64,000 nucleotides of DNA from Aquatica leii (GCA_035610365.1 CM069432.1:109077529-109141528); one strand, 5' to 3'; positions 11,432 through 22,654 are shown, counted from the first letter of the stretch. Made by a program: numbers and translations. The notes: a model not told the origin generated them from the letters alone.

Positions 11432-12782
11432 GCCTATCGTTCGACGAACATCTCTTACATTTTTTTGGAGCTGGTATCTCTAACATTGCTTTAACTTTTT
11501 CCGGGTTCATCCGCAATCCCTTCTTATCTACAACGTAACCTAAAAATTCCATTTGTGCTCTGCAGAATTTACACTTTTCGATACTGACAGTCAATTTAGC
11601 ATTCCGTAATCTTTTAGAAACCTCTTCAAGAACTTCCAAATGTTTTTGAAACGTTTGCGTTACAATTACGACGTCGTCTAAATAAACGAATACCGATGGC
11701 TCTAATTCTGGTCCTAAAACAGTGTCAATCAGCCTCTGCCAAGTTGCAGGCGCGTTGTGAAGACCAAAAGGCATTCTGCAAAATTGAAACAAACCTCTTC
11801 CAGGAACCGTAAATGCAGTCATTGGTCTAGAGTCAACAGAAACCGGAACTTGCCAATAGGCAGACTTAATATCCAATGTCGAAATATAACGTGCATCCTT
11901 TAGTTTATCTAAGATATGAGATATATATGGCAGTGGGTAGGAGTCTCTTTCGGTGACAGCGTTCAGTTTCCTGTAATCAACACAAAACCTATATCCACCA
12001 TCTTTCTTTTTTACTAGGAGGATTGGCGAAGACCATCCGCTGTTTGATTTTTCCACAATTCCTTTTTCCAGCATTTCATCTAATTCTTTGTTAATGTGTG
12101 ATTGCATGATGGGTGAAACTGGGTAATATCGTTGTTTAATCGGTGGTGACTGTGTGACAATTTTATGTTCAACTAGATTTGTACATCCTATTTCTCCTTC
12201 CATAGCGGCAAAATTTCGGTCTATTATTTCTTGAAGCTCACGTTGTTCTTCTAAAGTCAAAACGGATTTATCGTCAAAACGCTCAAACGTATCTATTAGG
12301 ATCTCAGGTTGATCGGAAAAGAACCATTCACCCTTGCGCAAGTCCGGAACTATTCCCATAATTTTCCAAAAATTAACACCAAGTAGTAAAGTATGAGGTA
12401 GCTCAGGAACAACCAAGAGTTCAACTAACTTTACTTTTCCTTTCACGCCAATAGGTACTGTGCAGGAACCTATACTTTCACATTTTCCACCATTGGCAAC
12501 AGTACACGTAATTGTCTTAGTAGTATCTAACCGAATACCTAATTCCTGTAATATCTGCCATCCTTTTCCACCTAAAATTGTACGCGTTGCTCCAGAATCC
12601 AGTAATCCTAACAGTTTTACTCCCAGAATGTCTAATTTTAAATATGGTCTTTCTTCGTTTTGAGCGTGATCAATTATAAAGTCAATGACACATTGTACTC
12701 TTTTAGTCGAGTCATGCGAAGAACCATCACTCCTATCTCGACCGTTTAAGAGTGACGAGAACCGTTTCCCGCGATGTTGCAT
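11361..12782 (-). CDS. Gypsy-2 Pol, protease and reverse transcriptase part
   Basis: The 473-residue frame starts with a retropepsin domain (active site 'LLDSGATRTILGG', flap region 'TCTVANGGKC'). Reverse transcriptase follows, with 'KKKDGGYRFCVDYRKLN', 'STLDIKSAYWQVPV' and catalytic 'VFVYLDDVVIV'. It overlaps the end of gag (12746-12782) in another frame, matching the programmed frameshift that Gypsy elements use to make Gag-Pol. Gypsy-3 Pol (30907-34143) is its closest relative in the window. Confidence 0.93.
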   Translation of the reverse strand: MQHRGKRFSSLLNGRDRSDGSSHDSTKRVQCVIDFIIDHAQNEERPYLKLDILGVKLLGLLDSGATRTILGGKGWQILQELGIRLDTTKTITCTVANGGKCESIGSCTVPIGVKGKVKLVELLVVPELPHTLLLGVNFWKIMGIVPDLRKGEWFFSDQPEILIDTFERFDDKSVLTLEEQRELQEIIDRNFAAMEGEIGCTNLVEHKIVTQSPPIKQRYYPVSPIMQSHINKELDEMLEKGIVEKSNSGWSSPILLVKKKDGGYRFCVDYRKLNAVTERDSYPLPYISHILDKLKDARYISTLDIKSAYWQVPVSVDSRPMTAFTVPGRGLFQFCRMPFGLHNAPATWQRLIDTVLGPELEPSVFVYLDDVVIVTQTFQKHLEVLEEVSKRLRNAKLTVSIEKCKFCRAQMEFLGYVVDKKGLRMNPEKVKAMLEIPAPKKCKRCSSNDRLVFLVPAIYSQLFVYSFAYYRSC

Positions 12783-14128
12783 TTTGGACAGGTTTTAGTT
12801 GTGTAGCCATCTGTTTTACAACGATAACACCGTAATCTTCTCTTTTCTAAACAACCCACAGCTTTATGACCTGGGCGATCGCAATTAAAACAAACCATGC
12901 TGATATTTTGATTTCTAGTACCACTACTAGTTGACACACTTAGAGCATCCACATCTGGTTCTAGACCGACATATGCAAGATCTGGTTCTAAAGCGTTTGC
13001 TTTCTTAACGGGCAAACTAAAAGCTTCTACTGCCGCACGACTGGCTTCAAGTTTGCGACATAATGTCCTAAGTTGCGAAATCGAGGTAACTTCAACTAAA
13101 CCTAACTGTGCTTGATAGTATGGTGCAATATTTCGCAATATTACCTTTAACCGAGCTTCTTCAGTTACTGGGCAAGTTAATCTTCTAAACAATCCATTCA
13201 TAGTAGATAAATACACTCCAATTGTTTCATCTTTCCCTTGCGTCCTTTTCTTTATTTCCTCAAACAATTTTTCATTGTAATCATGACACTGAAATTCATC
13301 TCGCATGTATTCTACCAAGTCATCCCAACAGCTTACTTCATGTCTAACAGAACGAAACCAAATTAGAGCTCGTCCAGTAAATAAATCAATTGCAGAGTTA
13401 AAAATTTCTTGCTTACTAACTTGTCGAGCAATACCGAGTTCTTCTACGCGTTCTAAAAATGCGCTTAAAGACAAACCTTGCTTTCCTCCCGAAAATTGCA
13501 AACCCCACTTATATACTGGCATCGATTTTGCATGAGCCCGCGCTAAAGTCTGTGACACTGCTGTCCTATCGAAAATTGGAGGACTAACCTCATTCTCTTC
13601 CTCATCACCATCACCAAAGTCCTGTTCGAAACTAGAATGTCTAGGCATGCGTTTTTCAAGAATACTAAGCTCAGCAGGCACTATTTGTTGTTGCTTTTCT
13701 ATTTCTTCACATCTGTTGTCCAAATCGGTCATCAATGCTAGTATTTTTCCTAAAACTTCCGATCGTTCCTTAATTTCATCGTCGTTCTGCGGTTTCGAGC
13801 GCTTGAGTCGACCGAGCAGATGATTCAACGTAGTCTCCAATTTTTTATGCTTATTGCTTTTAGATGTAGTCAATGCAGCAATCCCAGTTTCAATCGGTTC
13901 AATCTTCGTTCGAATAGCTAACATGTCCTCTTCAAATGTATAGGGATACGTCGGAATTGGCAAAGTTGTTCCTTCATTTTCCATTCGAATAGCTTTGGCT
14001 AATGATTTCCGCATCTCTTCAACGGTACCGGAACCTATTCCTCTTACTTGACATTCGTAAGTCAACTCATCTTGTACTAACCTAGATATAACTAATTTAC
14101 CCGCCATTTTGTTAATATAAAGTTGCAC
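12746..14128 (-). CDS. Gypsy-2 Gag
   Basis: The 460-residue frame starts at 14128, 439 bp inside the primer-binding site. The N-terminal third is charged and probably coiled. The middle is a Ty3/Gypsy capsid region ('ALIWFRSVRHEVSCWDDLV', 'RRTQGKDETIGVYLSTM'). The C-terminus has two Cys-rich knuckles, 'CFNCDRPGHKAVGC' and a second of form CYRC-CPKC. It forms the particle and packages RNA. Its layout matches Gypsy-3 Gag (34125-35531). Confidence 0.9.
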   Translation of the reverse strand: MQLYINKMAGKLVISRLVQDELTYECQVRGIGSGTVEEMRKSLAKAIRMENEGTTLPIPTYPYTFEEDMLAIRTKIEPIETGIAALTTSKSNKHKKLETTLNHLLGRLKRSKPQNDDEIKERSEVLGKILALMTDLDNRCEEIEKQQQIVPAELSILEKRMPRHSSFEQDFGDGDEEENEVSPPIFDRTAVSQTLARAHAKSMPVYKWGLQFSGGKQGLSLSAFLERVEELGIARQVSKQEIFNSAIDLFTGRALIWFRSVRHEVSCWDDLVEYMRDEFQCHDYNEKLFEEIKKRTQGKDETIGVYLSTMNGLFRRLTCPVTEEARLKVILRNIAPYYQAQLGLVEVTSISQLRTLCRKLEASRAAVEAFSLPVKKANALEPDLAYVGLEPDVDALSVSTSSGTRNQNISMVCFNCDRPGHKAVGCLEKRRLRCYRCKTDGYTTKTCPKCNIAGNGSRHS

Positions 14129-14547
14129 ACACGAATTCGAAAAAGAAAAACAATTAAAATACTAAACTTGTATGATAGACCAAAAACTCGATTATTCTCT
14201 TATCAATTTACAAAACTGGTAAACAAAGAAAGAGCAATTGCAAAAACAGCACAATACCTGGTTCAGTACACAAAACTAATAAACAATAAACCAAAAAAAA
14301 TACCTTTTTAAATCTTAAATCTAGCTATAAATTGGAAAAAAAGAAAAATTAATTTAACCTAAAACGCAATGAAAGAAAGAAATACACAGGTCTAAACACC
14401 AATATCCAAAAGTACGATCAACATATCAGACCAAACAATGAATGTACTCCTAACTGACAGCTTCAAAAAAATATTTCTAATTTTACGAATTTTTCTAACT
14501 AAAATGTAATAAAATGCCATTAATCAAAACAACCTTACAAAAATAGG
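14129..14547 (-). other. Gypsy-2 5' leader
   Basis: This is the untranslated leader between primer-binding site and gag. It is A-rich with no other feature. Confidence 0.7.
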
Positions 14548-14564
14548 CCCCACGTTGGGCGCCA
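14548..14564 (-). other. Gypsy-2 primer-binding site, tRNA-Lys(CTT)
   Basis: The plus strand reads ccccacgttgggcgcca, identical as I recall it to the 3' end (T-arm, acceptor and CCA) of animal tRNA-Lys(CTT). It lies three bases inside the 5' LTR at the place where a priming tRNA binds. Confidence 0.85.
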
Positions 14565-14567
14565 AAA

Positions 14568-16458
14568 TGATACGACCACCAACGAGTGGACGTAAAGGTT
14601 GGGGTTGGACTGCCGCGGCTAACTTCGCAGTGGAGACGGCGTGGGCGATTTGAATGAAGCAATGAATATAACTGGGCGCCAAGAGGTTGAGTACCCGTTC
14701 CAAACCCTTCCAAAACGTGGCGGTTTTTGACACACCACCAACCCCTAAACGGGTGTCACACAAGTATATTGTTCTATGCAGGGCAAAATAAAAGAAAACA
14801 ACGCTAACAGACACATTCATATAATAAAACATTCAAATGTAAATAATAAATGAACATAATAGCAAATTTGCCACCTTTAGGTGAAGATCCACCCGAGCGG
14901 GGTCACGAGTCGCGTACGATTTATAATTAATTGACAAAAAAAATAATCCAAAGCGACAACCGTAGCTTACGTAAGCAGCGATAGCGCGAATTGCGTAACA
15001 GATCAAATGTAGCGACGCGCCACTAACGCGCGAATGCAACATTCGCCCAACCGGAAGGCAAATTGCAGTTTAAAAAAAATAAACAAAAGAACTGATATAA
15101 ATTGAATGCAATACTAGATGCTATATAAACAACGACTTAATAACTAAACTTTACAATGTGCTTTAGAATAAAATTAATAAAAAGCAGTCGAATAGCATAA
15201 TCTTACAACTGATAATGCAAAAAAAATTACTTAATTCAGTAACGAACGATAATAAGGCGGTGGCGTCCGATTAATTTTCGAAATCCTCTTTCGTAAATAA
15301 AAATAGGAAAATGCCTGACCTTAAAGTAGATTTCCATAAAATTTCCGTTGATAAAATTACCAGATGGCGGCTGATTAATACGTCAAATAGCAGTATTAAG
15401 GATGAAATTTTATGCCCTGGGAAAGGACCCTAAAAGTATAAAATTATGACGGTATACGTTGTAACATAATTAAAGCGTTCTGCGACCTACCTCGAGAGGG
15501 TACGTTGTAAAACCCAAAAATACGATAAAAAAAAGTCACGTGGATGCGACACAGTGATCCTCAATTAAATGAGTTTTTCTTACTCTAAATCTCAATTTCC
15601 ACACGATTAGTAAGAAATAATTGTACAATGATCCGTAAATCCTGAATAATTCAGAAGGCATTAATTCAATTCAAATAGCCCTAAAAGATGAACCATGTAC
15701 ATGCCAACACCACTTTTTGACTAATAAATGCTCACGTAAAGAAAAGAAGAATGTTTCAAAAAAAACTCGGGTTAAAAGGTCTCAGAAACCGCCAAAAATA
15801 AATCAGTGCCGTGCTTAAATGTGGTACAAAAGTATCGAAAAATAAATCGGAAATAGCAAGTTAAAAAAGGTTTTAAATTAGAGGTAATTACTAAACAGCA
15901 CTGGAATATAAAATAAGAAACAACATAATAACAGAATTTACAAAATTTTCCGAGAAAATGCCTTGTGAAAAGTGTCGTCGATGCGCACGACTCTGGCAAA
16001 TCAAATTTACGAATAGTTGATTACGAAAATCGCCGAATTCAAATCGGTTTAGACTCGAAATCCAAATGAAAAATAAAAATGGCGTATTTACAATTTCAAA
16101 ACAATATAACTAATTTCGAAAACAGAACAAAATCTTAACGAAAAAATATCTAAGCTAATGGAAAATTAACATTAACAATTTACGATATGTAACAATAATC
16201 AACAAATTTTATGTAGGTAAGTGTAAGGATGAGGTCAATGCCATAAATATAAAGATAAACAAGTTTCCTTATAAATTTTAGGTTCAAAACACAAAATTAA
16301 CCATACTGTTAATTACAAAAAATTAACAAGAACACACAAAACGCAATTTCAATTAGAACTCAAAATAAAAATTAGAAAACAAAAATAAGTTGGTATACGA
16401 GGACTATTCAAGAAAACAAATACCGCAATTTATAGAAAATCTAAATTATAACGTAACA
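14568..16458 (-). repeat. Gypsy-2 5' LTR
   Basis: This 1891-bp direct repeat of 7699-9584 differs from it by a few substitutions and short A-tract length changes. It abuts BEL integrase sequence across the ccat duplication. Confidence 0.95.
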
Positions 16459-17073
16459 CCATCGTTACCCGGTAAAAGTTTCACGATTCGACCAACTGGC
16501 CAGTTTAAACGTTTGTTGTTATCGTCGCCGACAAGCACCAATTCGCCAATCACAATTTGACGAATAGTCTTTATGTCACACAAAAGCTTCAATTGTCCAA
16601 GGTACTCGATACGAAATCGAGCCCGAAGTTCTTCACGTAAAGCTTGAATTTTACGCACCCTCCGACACAATGAAGCATTGTCTATAGCGTCACAATCCGG
16701 TAAACCACACTCCACTTGCTCGCGCAAAAACATCGACGGACTTAACGCGACTAACTCTTTAGGGTTCTCCGAAAGGTAAGTTAAGGGTCTCGCATTAACA
16801 ACTGCTTCGCACTCGCAAACCAGGGTAAATAAGTCTTCATAACTCAATCTCGCGCGACCCAGTACTTTTCGTAATAGTTGTTTCAACACAAGTTTCAACA
16901 CTCCAATTAAACGTTCCCAGAACCCTCCCCACCTCGCCGCTGTGGGAGGATTAAATCGCCAGCGAATGCGCTGGACGGACGTTTCACGCAAGATCAAATC
17001 CCAATCTAGAAGCGATAAAGCATTCTCGGTGCCTAAAAAGTTCGTCCCATTGTCACTGTAGACTGTTCGAGGC
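16459..17073 (-). CDS. BEL/Pao integrase, catalytic end and C-terminal domain
   Basis: This ~200-residue fragment has the integrase motif 'YSDNGTNF', the 'WRFNPPTAARWGGFWERLIG' block and the following region with 'ARPLTYLSENP'. Together these are diagnostic of BEL/Pao rather than Gypsy. It ends at the Gypsy-2 insertion. Upstream, the coding sequence is interrupted by the DNA element at 17074-18723. Confidence 0.9.
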
Positions 17074-18723
17074 AAAGATAATGTAAGGAAGATGCAGCAC
17101 TCCGTGTATTAAAAATCGTATAATTTTTCGACACTATGGACATCTATGTTTGTACTACGAACTATTTTTGTTGAATTATAGAAATCTACACTGTAGCGCC
17201 ATCTCATAGTTATATTAATTAACATAAATACATATATTTAAAATTTATAAATAAAACAATTATTTCAATTTAAAATACAATTTATTTATGTAAAAATTGT
17301 TAACAAAATCAAAATAATAAAATACATACAAAATGTATACACAATACTACAGAATTGTTTGGCTGTATAGTTGATAATCAATTTTTTCAATAATTGATTG
17401 TTATACAATTAGTTATTTTAACAAACATGAGTTGAATAATGACAATAAAAACTAAATATAGTTATGAACAATGTGCAAGAGTTGTTTAAATAATTAGTTT
17501 TGGGTCATACGTAGATTCCATTACAAAATTGATGTTTCTTATTAATCAAATGGTTTCTATCTGAACGATTAATTTGATTAGTAATTTATCTCAACAAGTC
17601 TTGTATTTTTTAGTAAAAAACAATATTTATTTATTGAATAAGTAATTTTGTAGTGAAATTTCCAATTGATTAAAAAGAAAGTGAATGCTTTTTTCCATTA
17701 AATTACATTATCTCAAGGAGTGCAAGGACGGATATGAAATGGATAGGAATTTGTCAACTATAGGATGAGGGCGTAGGTCTATGACCTGCAAAAGATTTGG
17801 AAACGGAATTTTTAAGTTGGGAATGAAGAAAGGTTTGTAAACAGATAAATTGGAAAAACCTTTTCTAATAATATTTTTTAGATGTATTTTTGCACTCACT
17901 TGATGCTGAACGTTGATATCAATTTCTACAAATTACAAAAGTAAAATCTTTTCTATTTACAATGTCATTATTTACCTGCTAGTTTTGAAGTATCTGCTAC
18001 TTCTTCAGCTCGGTCAACAAGTCTTGCAGCACACTCAGTAGAAGTCACAAGTTTACTATAAGTTTTTGTAGGTAGTGTGCCAAGGTAACACTCGAAGGTG
18101 GAGTAACAGGTCGAGTTTGTCCACTCTTTTCACATGGATCTGTTTAAAACAAATAGTTATGCATATTAAATAAAGCATGTATTTAATCTTACCATTTGGA
18201 ATTGCATTGCGACACAACTCGGTGCACGAAGCATTGACAGAAGCAATACATTGGAAATGGGTAGCGCACACACCATAATTTTTTAGGATGCTATGTTATA
18301 AGTTTTAAATCTTCACGCTGCACTCATTTACTTCTTGGTAAAGTAAATTGTATGTGAAACGAGGGACATCCACTAACAATGCAATCACTCTACAATAGTA
18401 TTAAACAATTAGTAACAGACCAATTTACATTATCTATTAAAACTTACCTTATTTGATTGTGTTTAAATTAATTTTAGATCAACAAATACAAGAAACTTTT
18501 ACTTATTTATGGTTAAGAAAGCACAATAATCGCTGAATATGCTGAATTATGGGCGGAATAAACGCGAAATAAACTGAACGCCATCTGAACGCAAATGACA
18601 TCATTGAAAGGTTTTTGTCTTAGCTGTAAATAATCACAAATGTCAAAATAATTCGTAGGACACTCATAGATGGCTCAGAAAATCGTGTTGTACATAAAAT
18701 TTGTATGAAGCGAATACCCCCTG
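17074..18723. mobile_element. Pack-type DNA element inserted in BEL integrase
   Basis: A 1650-bp segment is flanked by the 9-bp direct repeat gttcgaggc (17065-17073 and 18724-18732). Its two ends are related in inverted orientation: 'catctatgtttgtactacga' at ~17151 matches the complement of sequence at ~18640-18672 with about 80% identity by eye. The outermost bases match poorly (caaagat against caggggg). A 9-bp duplication with extended inverted ends fits a Mutator-like (MULE) element; reading the duplication as 8 bp would allow hAT. The interior holds exon-like sequence (17902-18289). Confidence 0.65.
17902..18289 (-). pseudogene. Unrecognised spliced exon fragments inside the Pack-type element
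   Basis: On the minus strand an exon-like piece 18193-18289 reads 'NYGVCATHFQCIASVNASC' and continues to a GTAAGA donor at 18192. A 53-bp intron ends TTTTAAACAG. A second piece starts at 18139 with good coding appearance ('DPCEKSGQTRPVTPPSSVTL'). It runs to a stop at 18045-18047, but another frame then looks coding ('STECAARLVDRAEEVADT') up to a GTAAAT donor near 17978. A small third piece lies at ~17902-17926 before GTGAGT. I do not recognise the protein. It is probably a captured, decayed host gene fragment. Confidence 0.4.
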
Positions 18724-19010
18724 GTTCGAGGCCTACCTCGACGCGACACGAAACGACGTAAGGCCTGTAGAAAACTCGGAGTGGACAGGGATGTTGTCAG
18801 CTCTAAATGAACCGCTCGGAAGACCGCGCACGTAAACAAACATATCCAAACCTTATCACCATTTTTTAGGTACAACGGCCCTGCAAAATCCACCCCCGTC
18901 ACTTCAAAGGGAGCTGCGTCACGAACCCTGTCTAATGGTAATGGCGGAAGCTTTACAGTCAAAGGCTTTGCGTTGTACCTTCTACATGTTTCAACTAAAT
19001 TAAAAATTAA
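18724..19010 (-). CDS. BEL/Pao integrase core, upstream piece
   Basis: This is a fragment of the BEL/Pao integrase core with 'RYNAKPLTVKLPPLP', 'PFEVTGVDFAGPLYL' (first catalytic Asp region) and 'CAVFRAVHLELT'. It ends rightwards where the satellite array starts, so everything upstream in the element is missing. Confidence 0.9.
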
Positions 19011-19013
19011 TAA

Positions 19014-22000
19014 AATTTCACGATGCTGTATCCGACATAACTCTAGTACTTATAGGAATTTATTAAGATAGTATAAGGTGTATATTCCTATAATTTAAAC
19101 AACATCCCTTGAATAATTAAGAACTTACGATTTTTTTATTAATTAACACCGCGTTTACTTCGATGGCCTAAAAATTTCGATGCTGTATCCGACAAAAGTC
19201 TGGCACTCATACCACCCTTACTAACATAATATGAAGTGTATTTTTGTATAATTTGAAAAACATCCCTTGAATAATTAAGAAGTTACGATATTTTTATTAA
19301 TTAACACCGCGTTTATTTTGATGGTCTAAAAATTTCGATGCTGTATCCGACAAAACTCTGGCACTTATACCACCCTTACTAACATAATACGAAGTGTATT
19401 TTTGTATAATTTGAAAAACATCCCTTTGATAATTAAGAAGTTACGATTTTTTTATTAATTAACACCGCGTTTACTTCGATGGCGTAAAAATTTCGATGCT
19501 GTATCCGACAAAACTCTGGCTTTCATACCACGCTTACTAGGATACTATAAAGTGTATTTTACTATAATTTGAAAAACATCCCTTGAATAATTAAGAAGTT
19601 ACGATTTTTTTATTAATTAACACCGCGTTTACTTCGATGGCCTAAGAATTTCGATACTGTATCCGACAACACTCTGGCTTTCATACCACGCTTACTAAGA
19701 TACTATAAAGTGTATTTTACTATAATTTGAAAACATCCCTTTAATAATTAAGAAGTTACGATATTTTTATTAATTAACACCGCCTTTACTTCGATGGTCT
19801 AAAAATTTCGATGCTGTATCCGACAAAAATCTGGTTTTCATACCACGCTTATTAGGATACTATAAAGTGTATTTTACTATAATTTGAAAAACATCCCTTT
19901 GATAATTAAGAAGTTACGATTTTTTTATTAATTAACACCGCGTTTACTTCGATGGCCTAAAAATTTCGATGCTGTATCCGACAAAACTCTGGCTTTCATA
20001 CCACGCTTATTAGGATACTATAAAGTGTATTTTACTATAATTTGAAAAACATCCCTTGAATAATTAAGAAGTTACGATATTTTTATTAATTAACACCGCG
20101 TTTACTTCGATGGTCTAAAAATTTCGATGCCGTATCCGACAAAACTCTGGCTTTCATACCACGCTTATTAGGATACTATAAAGTGTATTTTACTATAATT
20201 TGAAAAACATCCCTTTGATAATTAAGAAGTTACGATTTTTTTATTAATTAACATCGCGTTTACTTCGATGGCCTATAAACTTCGATGCTGTATCCGACAA
20301 AACTCTGGCTTTCATACCACGCTTACTAGGATACTATAAATTGTATTTTACTATAATTTGAAAAACATCCCTTGAATAATTAAGAAGTTACGATATTTTT
20401 ATTAATTAACACCGCGTTTACTTCGATGGTCTAAAAATTTCGATGCTGTATCCGACAAAACTCTGGCTTTCATACCACGCTTATTAGGATACTATAAAGT
20501 GTATTCTACTATAATTTGAAAAACATCCATTGAATAATTAAGAAGTTATGATTTTTTTATTAATTAACACCGCGTTTACTTCGATGGCCTAAAAATTTTG
20601 ATACTGTATCCGACAACACTCTGGCTTTCATACCACGCTTATTAGGATACTATAAAGTGTATTTTACTATAATTTGAAAACATTCCTTAATTAATTAAGA
20701 AGTTACGATTTTTTTATTAATTAACACCGCGTTTACTTCGATGGCCTATAAATTTCGATGCTGTATCCGACAAAACTCTGGCTTTCATACCACGCTTACT
20801 AGGATACTATAAGTGTATTTTACTATAATTTGAAAAACATCCCTTGAATAATTAAGAAGTTACGATTTTTTTTATTAATTAACATTGCGCTTACTTCGAT
20901 GGCCTAAAAATTTCGATTCTGTATCCGACAAAACTCTGACTTTCATACCACGCTTAGTAGGATACTATAAAGTGTATTTTACTATAATTTGAAAAACATC
21001 CCTTGAATAATTAAGAAGTTACGATATTTTTATTAATTAACACCGCGTTTACTTCGATGGTCTAAAAATTGCGATGCTGTATCCGACAAAACTCTGGCTT
21101 TCATACCACGCTTATTAGGATACTATAAAGTGTATTTTACTATAATTTGAAAAACATCCCTTGAATAATTAAGAAGTTACGATTTTTTTTATTAATTAAC
21201 ATCGCGTTTACTTCGATGCCTAAAAATTTCGATGCTGTATCCGACAAAACTCTGACTTTCATACCACGCTTACTAGGATACTATAAAGTGTATTTTACTA
21301 TAATTTGAAAAACATCCCTTGAATAATTAAGAAGTTACGATATTTTTATTAATTAACACCGCGTTTACTTCGATGGTCTAAAAATTGCGATGCTGTATCC
21401 GACAAAACTCTGGCTTTCATACCACGCTTATTAGGATACTATAAAGTGTATTTTACTATAATTTGAAAAACATCCCTTGAATAATTAAGAAGTTACGATT
21501 TTTTTATTAATTAACATCGTGTTTACTTCGATGGCCTAAAAATTTCGATGCTATATTCGACAAAACTCTGACTTTCATACCACGCTTACTAGGATACTAT
21601 AAAGTGTATTTTACTATAATTTGAAAAACATCCCTTGAATAATTAAGAAGTTACGATTTTTTTATTAATTAACACCGCGTTTACTTCGATGACCTAAAAA
21701 TTTCGATGCTTTATCTGACAAAACTCTGGCTTTCATACCACGCTTATTAGGATACTATAAAGTGTATTTTACTATAATTTGAAAAACATCCCTTGAATAA
21801 TTAAGAAGTTACGATTTTTTTTATTAATTAACATCGCGTTTACTTCGATGGCCTAAAAATTTCGATGCTGTATCCGACAAAACTCTGACTTTCATACCAC
21901 GCTTACTAGGATACTATAAAGTGTATTTTAGTATAATTTGAAAAACATCCCTTGAATAATTAAGAAGTTACGATTTTTTTATTAATTAACACCGCGTTTA

Positions 22001-22215
22001 CTTCGATGGCCTAAAAATTTCGATACTGTATCCGACAACACTCTAGCTTTCATACCACGCTTATTAGGATACTATAAAGTGTATTTTACTATAATTTGAA
22101 AACATCCCTTTAATAATTAAGAAGTTACGATTTTTTTATTAATTGACACCGCGTTTACTTCGATGGCCTAAAAATTTCGATACTGTATCCGACAACACTC
22201 TGGCTTTCATACCAC
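19014..22215. repeat. Satellite array, ~158-bp monomer, 21 copies
   Basis: The marker tatccgac (or a variant) recurs 21 times between about 19028 and 22185 at a mean spacing near 158 bp. Monomers are AT-rich and share 'ttattaattaacaccgcg', 'gaataattaagaagtt' and 'ggctttcataccacgctta'. Variant types (cccttgaat versus ccctttgat; gattttttt versus gatattttt) recur in a loosely alternating way, which hints at a dimeric higher-order unit. The first two or three copies at the left are the most divergent, as expected at an array edge. There is no coding capacity. Confidence 0.95.
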
Positions 22216-22281
22216 AGTAGAATCCTGGCAGCATCCCCTTCACTTTTGACGTCACACGACCTCGTCGCAGACGTACGTGAA

Positions 22282-22399
22282 GGGTTTTTTTCTCTCTCAC
22301 ACATTTTTTTCTCTCTTACACATTTTTTTTCTCTCTCACACATTTTTTTCTCTCTCACACATTTTTTTCTCTCTCATACATTTTTTTTCTCTCTCACAT
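22282..22399. repeat. Minisatellite, ~19-bp (T)n CTCTCTCACACA unit
   Basis: Six imperfect units of ttttttctctctcacaca type lie directly beyond the satellite edge. The chance open frames across it are repeat artefacts. Confidence 0.9.
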
Positions 22400-22524
22400 T
22401 GTTACATCATCGCATAATTGGTAATTTTGATTGCGTCGTGCGTCATCGCGTAACTGGTAATTTTTTATGTGTCATAAAGTCTTCGAGCGAGAAAGAAAAT
22501 ATTTTTATTTAAAAAAAGCTTGGG

Positions 22525-22597
22525 TGTACCTGGATTTGAACCCGGGTTTCTTGATTACAAAGCGGCGAACTTAACAGCTGAGCTACGAAAATAAGTT
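22525..22597 (-). tRNA. tRNA-like sequence, probably pseudogene or SINE head
   Basis: The minus strand has a good A box (TAGCTCAGCTGTTAAG, 22570-22585) and a good B box (GGTTCAAATCC, 22532-22542) at normal spacing. A TTTGTAA stretch in the anticodon position would read TGT (Thr). However, the acceptor stem does not pair, the anticodon stem is poor and the T stem has a mismatch. It is therefore more likely a tRNA-derived SINE head or tRNA pseudogene than a working tRNA. Confidence 0.45.
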
Positions 22598-22654
22598 AAT
22601 TTTAAAAAAGACTTGTAAAATTTATTGTACTTTATTTTTAAATTAAATTAACAT

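Larger units (their letters stand above)
7699..16458 (-). mobile_element. Gypsy-2, full-length Ty3/Gypsy element nested in BEL/Pao
   Basis: The element is 8760 bp with LTRs at 7699-9584 and 14568-16458 and a 4-bp target duplication, ccat, at 7695-7698 and 16459-16462. It has a primer-binding site matching the 3' end of tRNA-Lys(CTT) and a polypurine tract. Gag and Pol frames are on the minus strand. The LTRs differ at only a handful of places in ~1.89 kb, so the insertion is recent. It looks almost whole, with about one break in pol. Confidence 0.95.
6906..19010 (-). mobile_element. BEL/Pao retrotransposon remains, split by two insertions
   Basis: Pieces of one minus-strand BEL/Pao element lie at 6906-7698 (LTR and pol end), 16459-17073 (late integrase region) and 18724-19010 (integrase core). 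Gypsy-2 separates the first two and a 1.65-kb DNA element separates the last two. The 5' half (gag, protease, reverse transcriptase and 5' LTR) is absent. Satellite begins where it should continue. It is a broken fossil, older than both insertions. Confidence 0.85.

Noticed and set aside
19014-22215. Regularly spaced repeats considered as a CRISPR-like array
   Set aside because: The whole 158-bp unit is repeated with no unique spacers, and the sequence is eukaryotic.
22155-22512. Open frames of repeated Phe/Ser/Leu/Thr or Lys/Cys/Glu/Arg units
   Set aside because: They are translations of the 19-bp CT-rich minisatellite in both directions.
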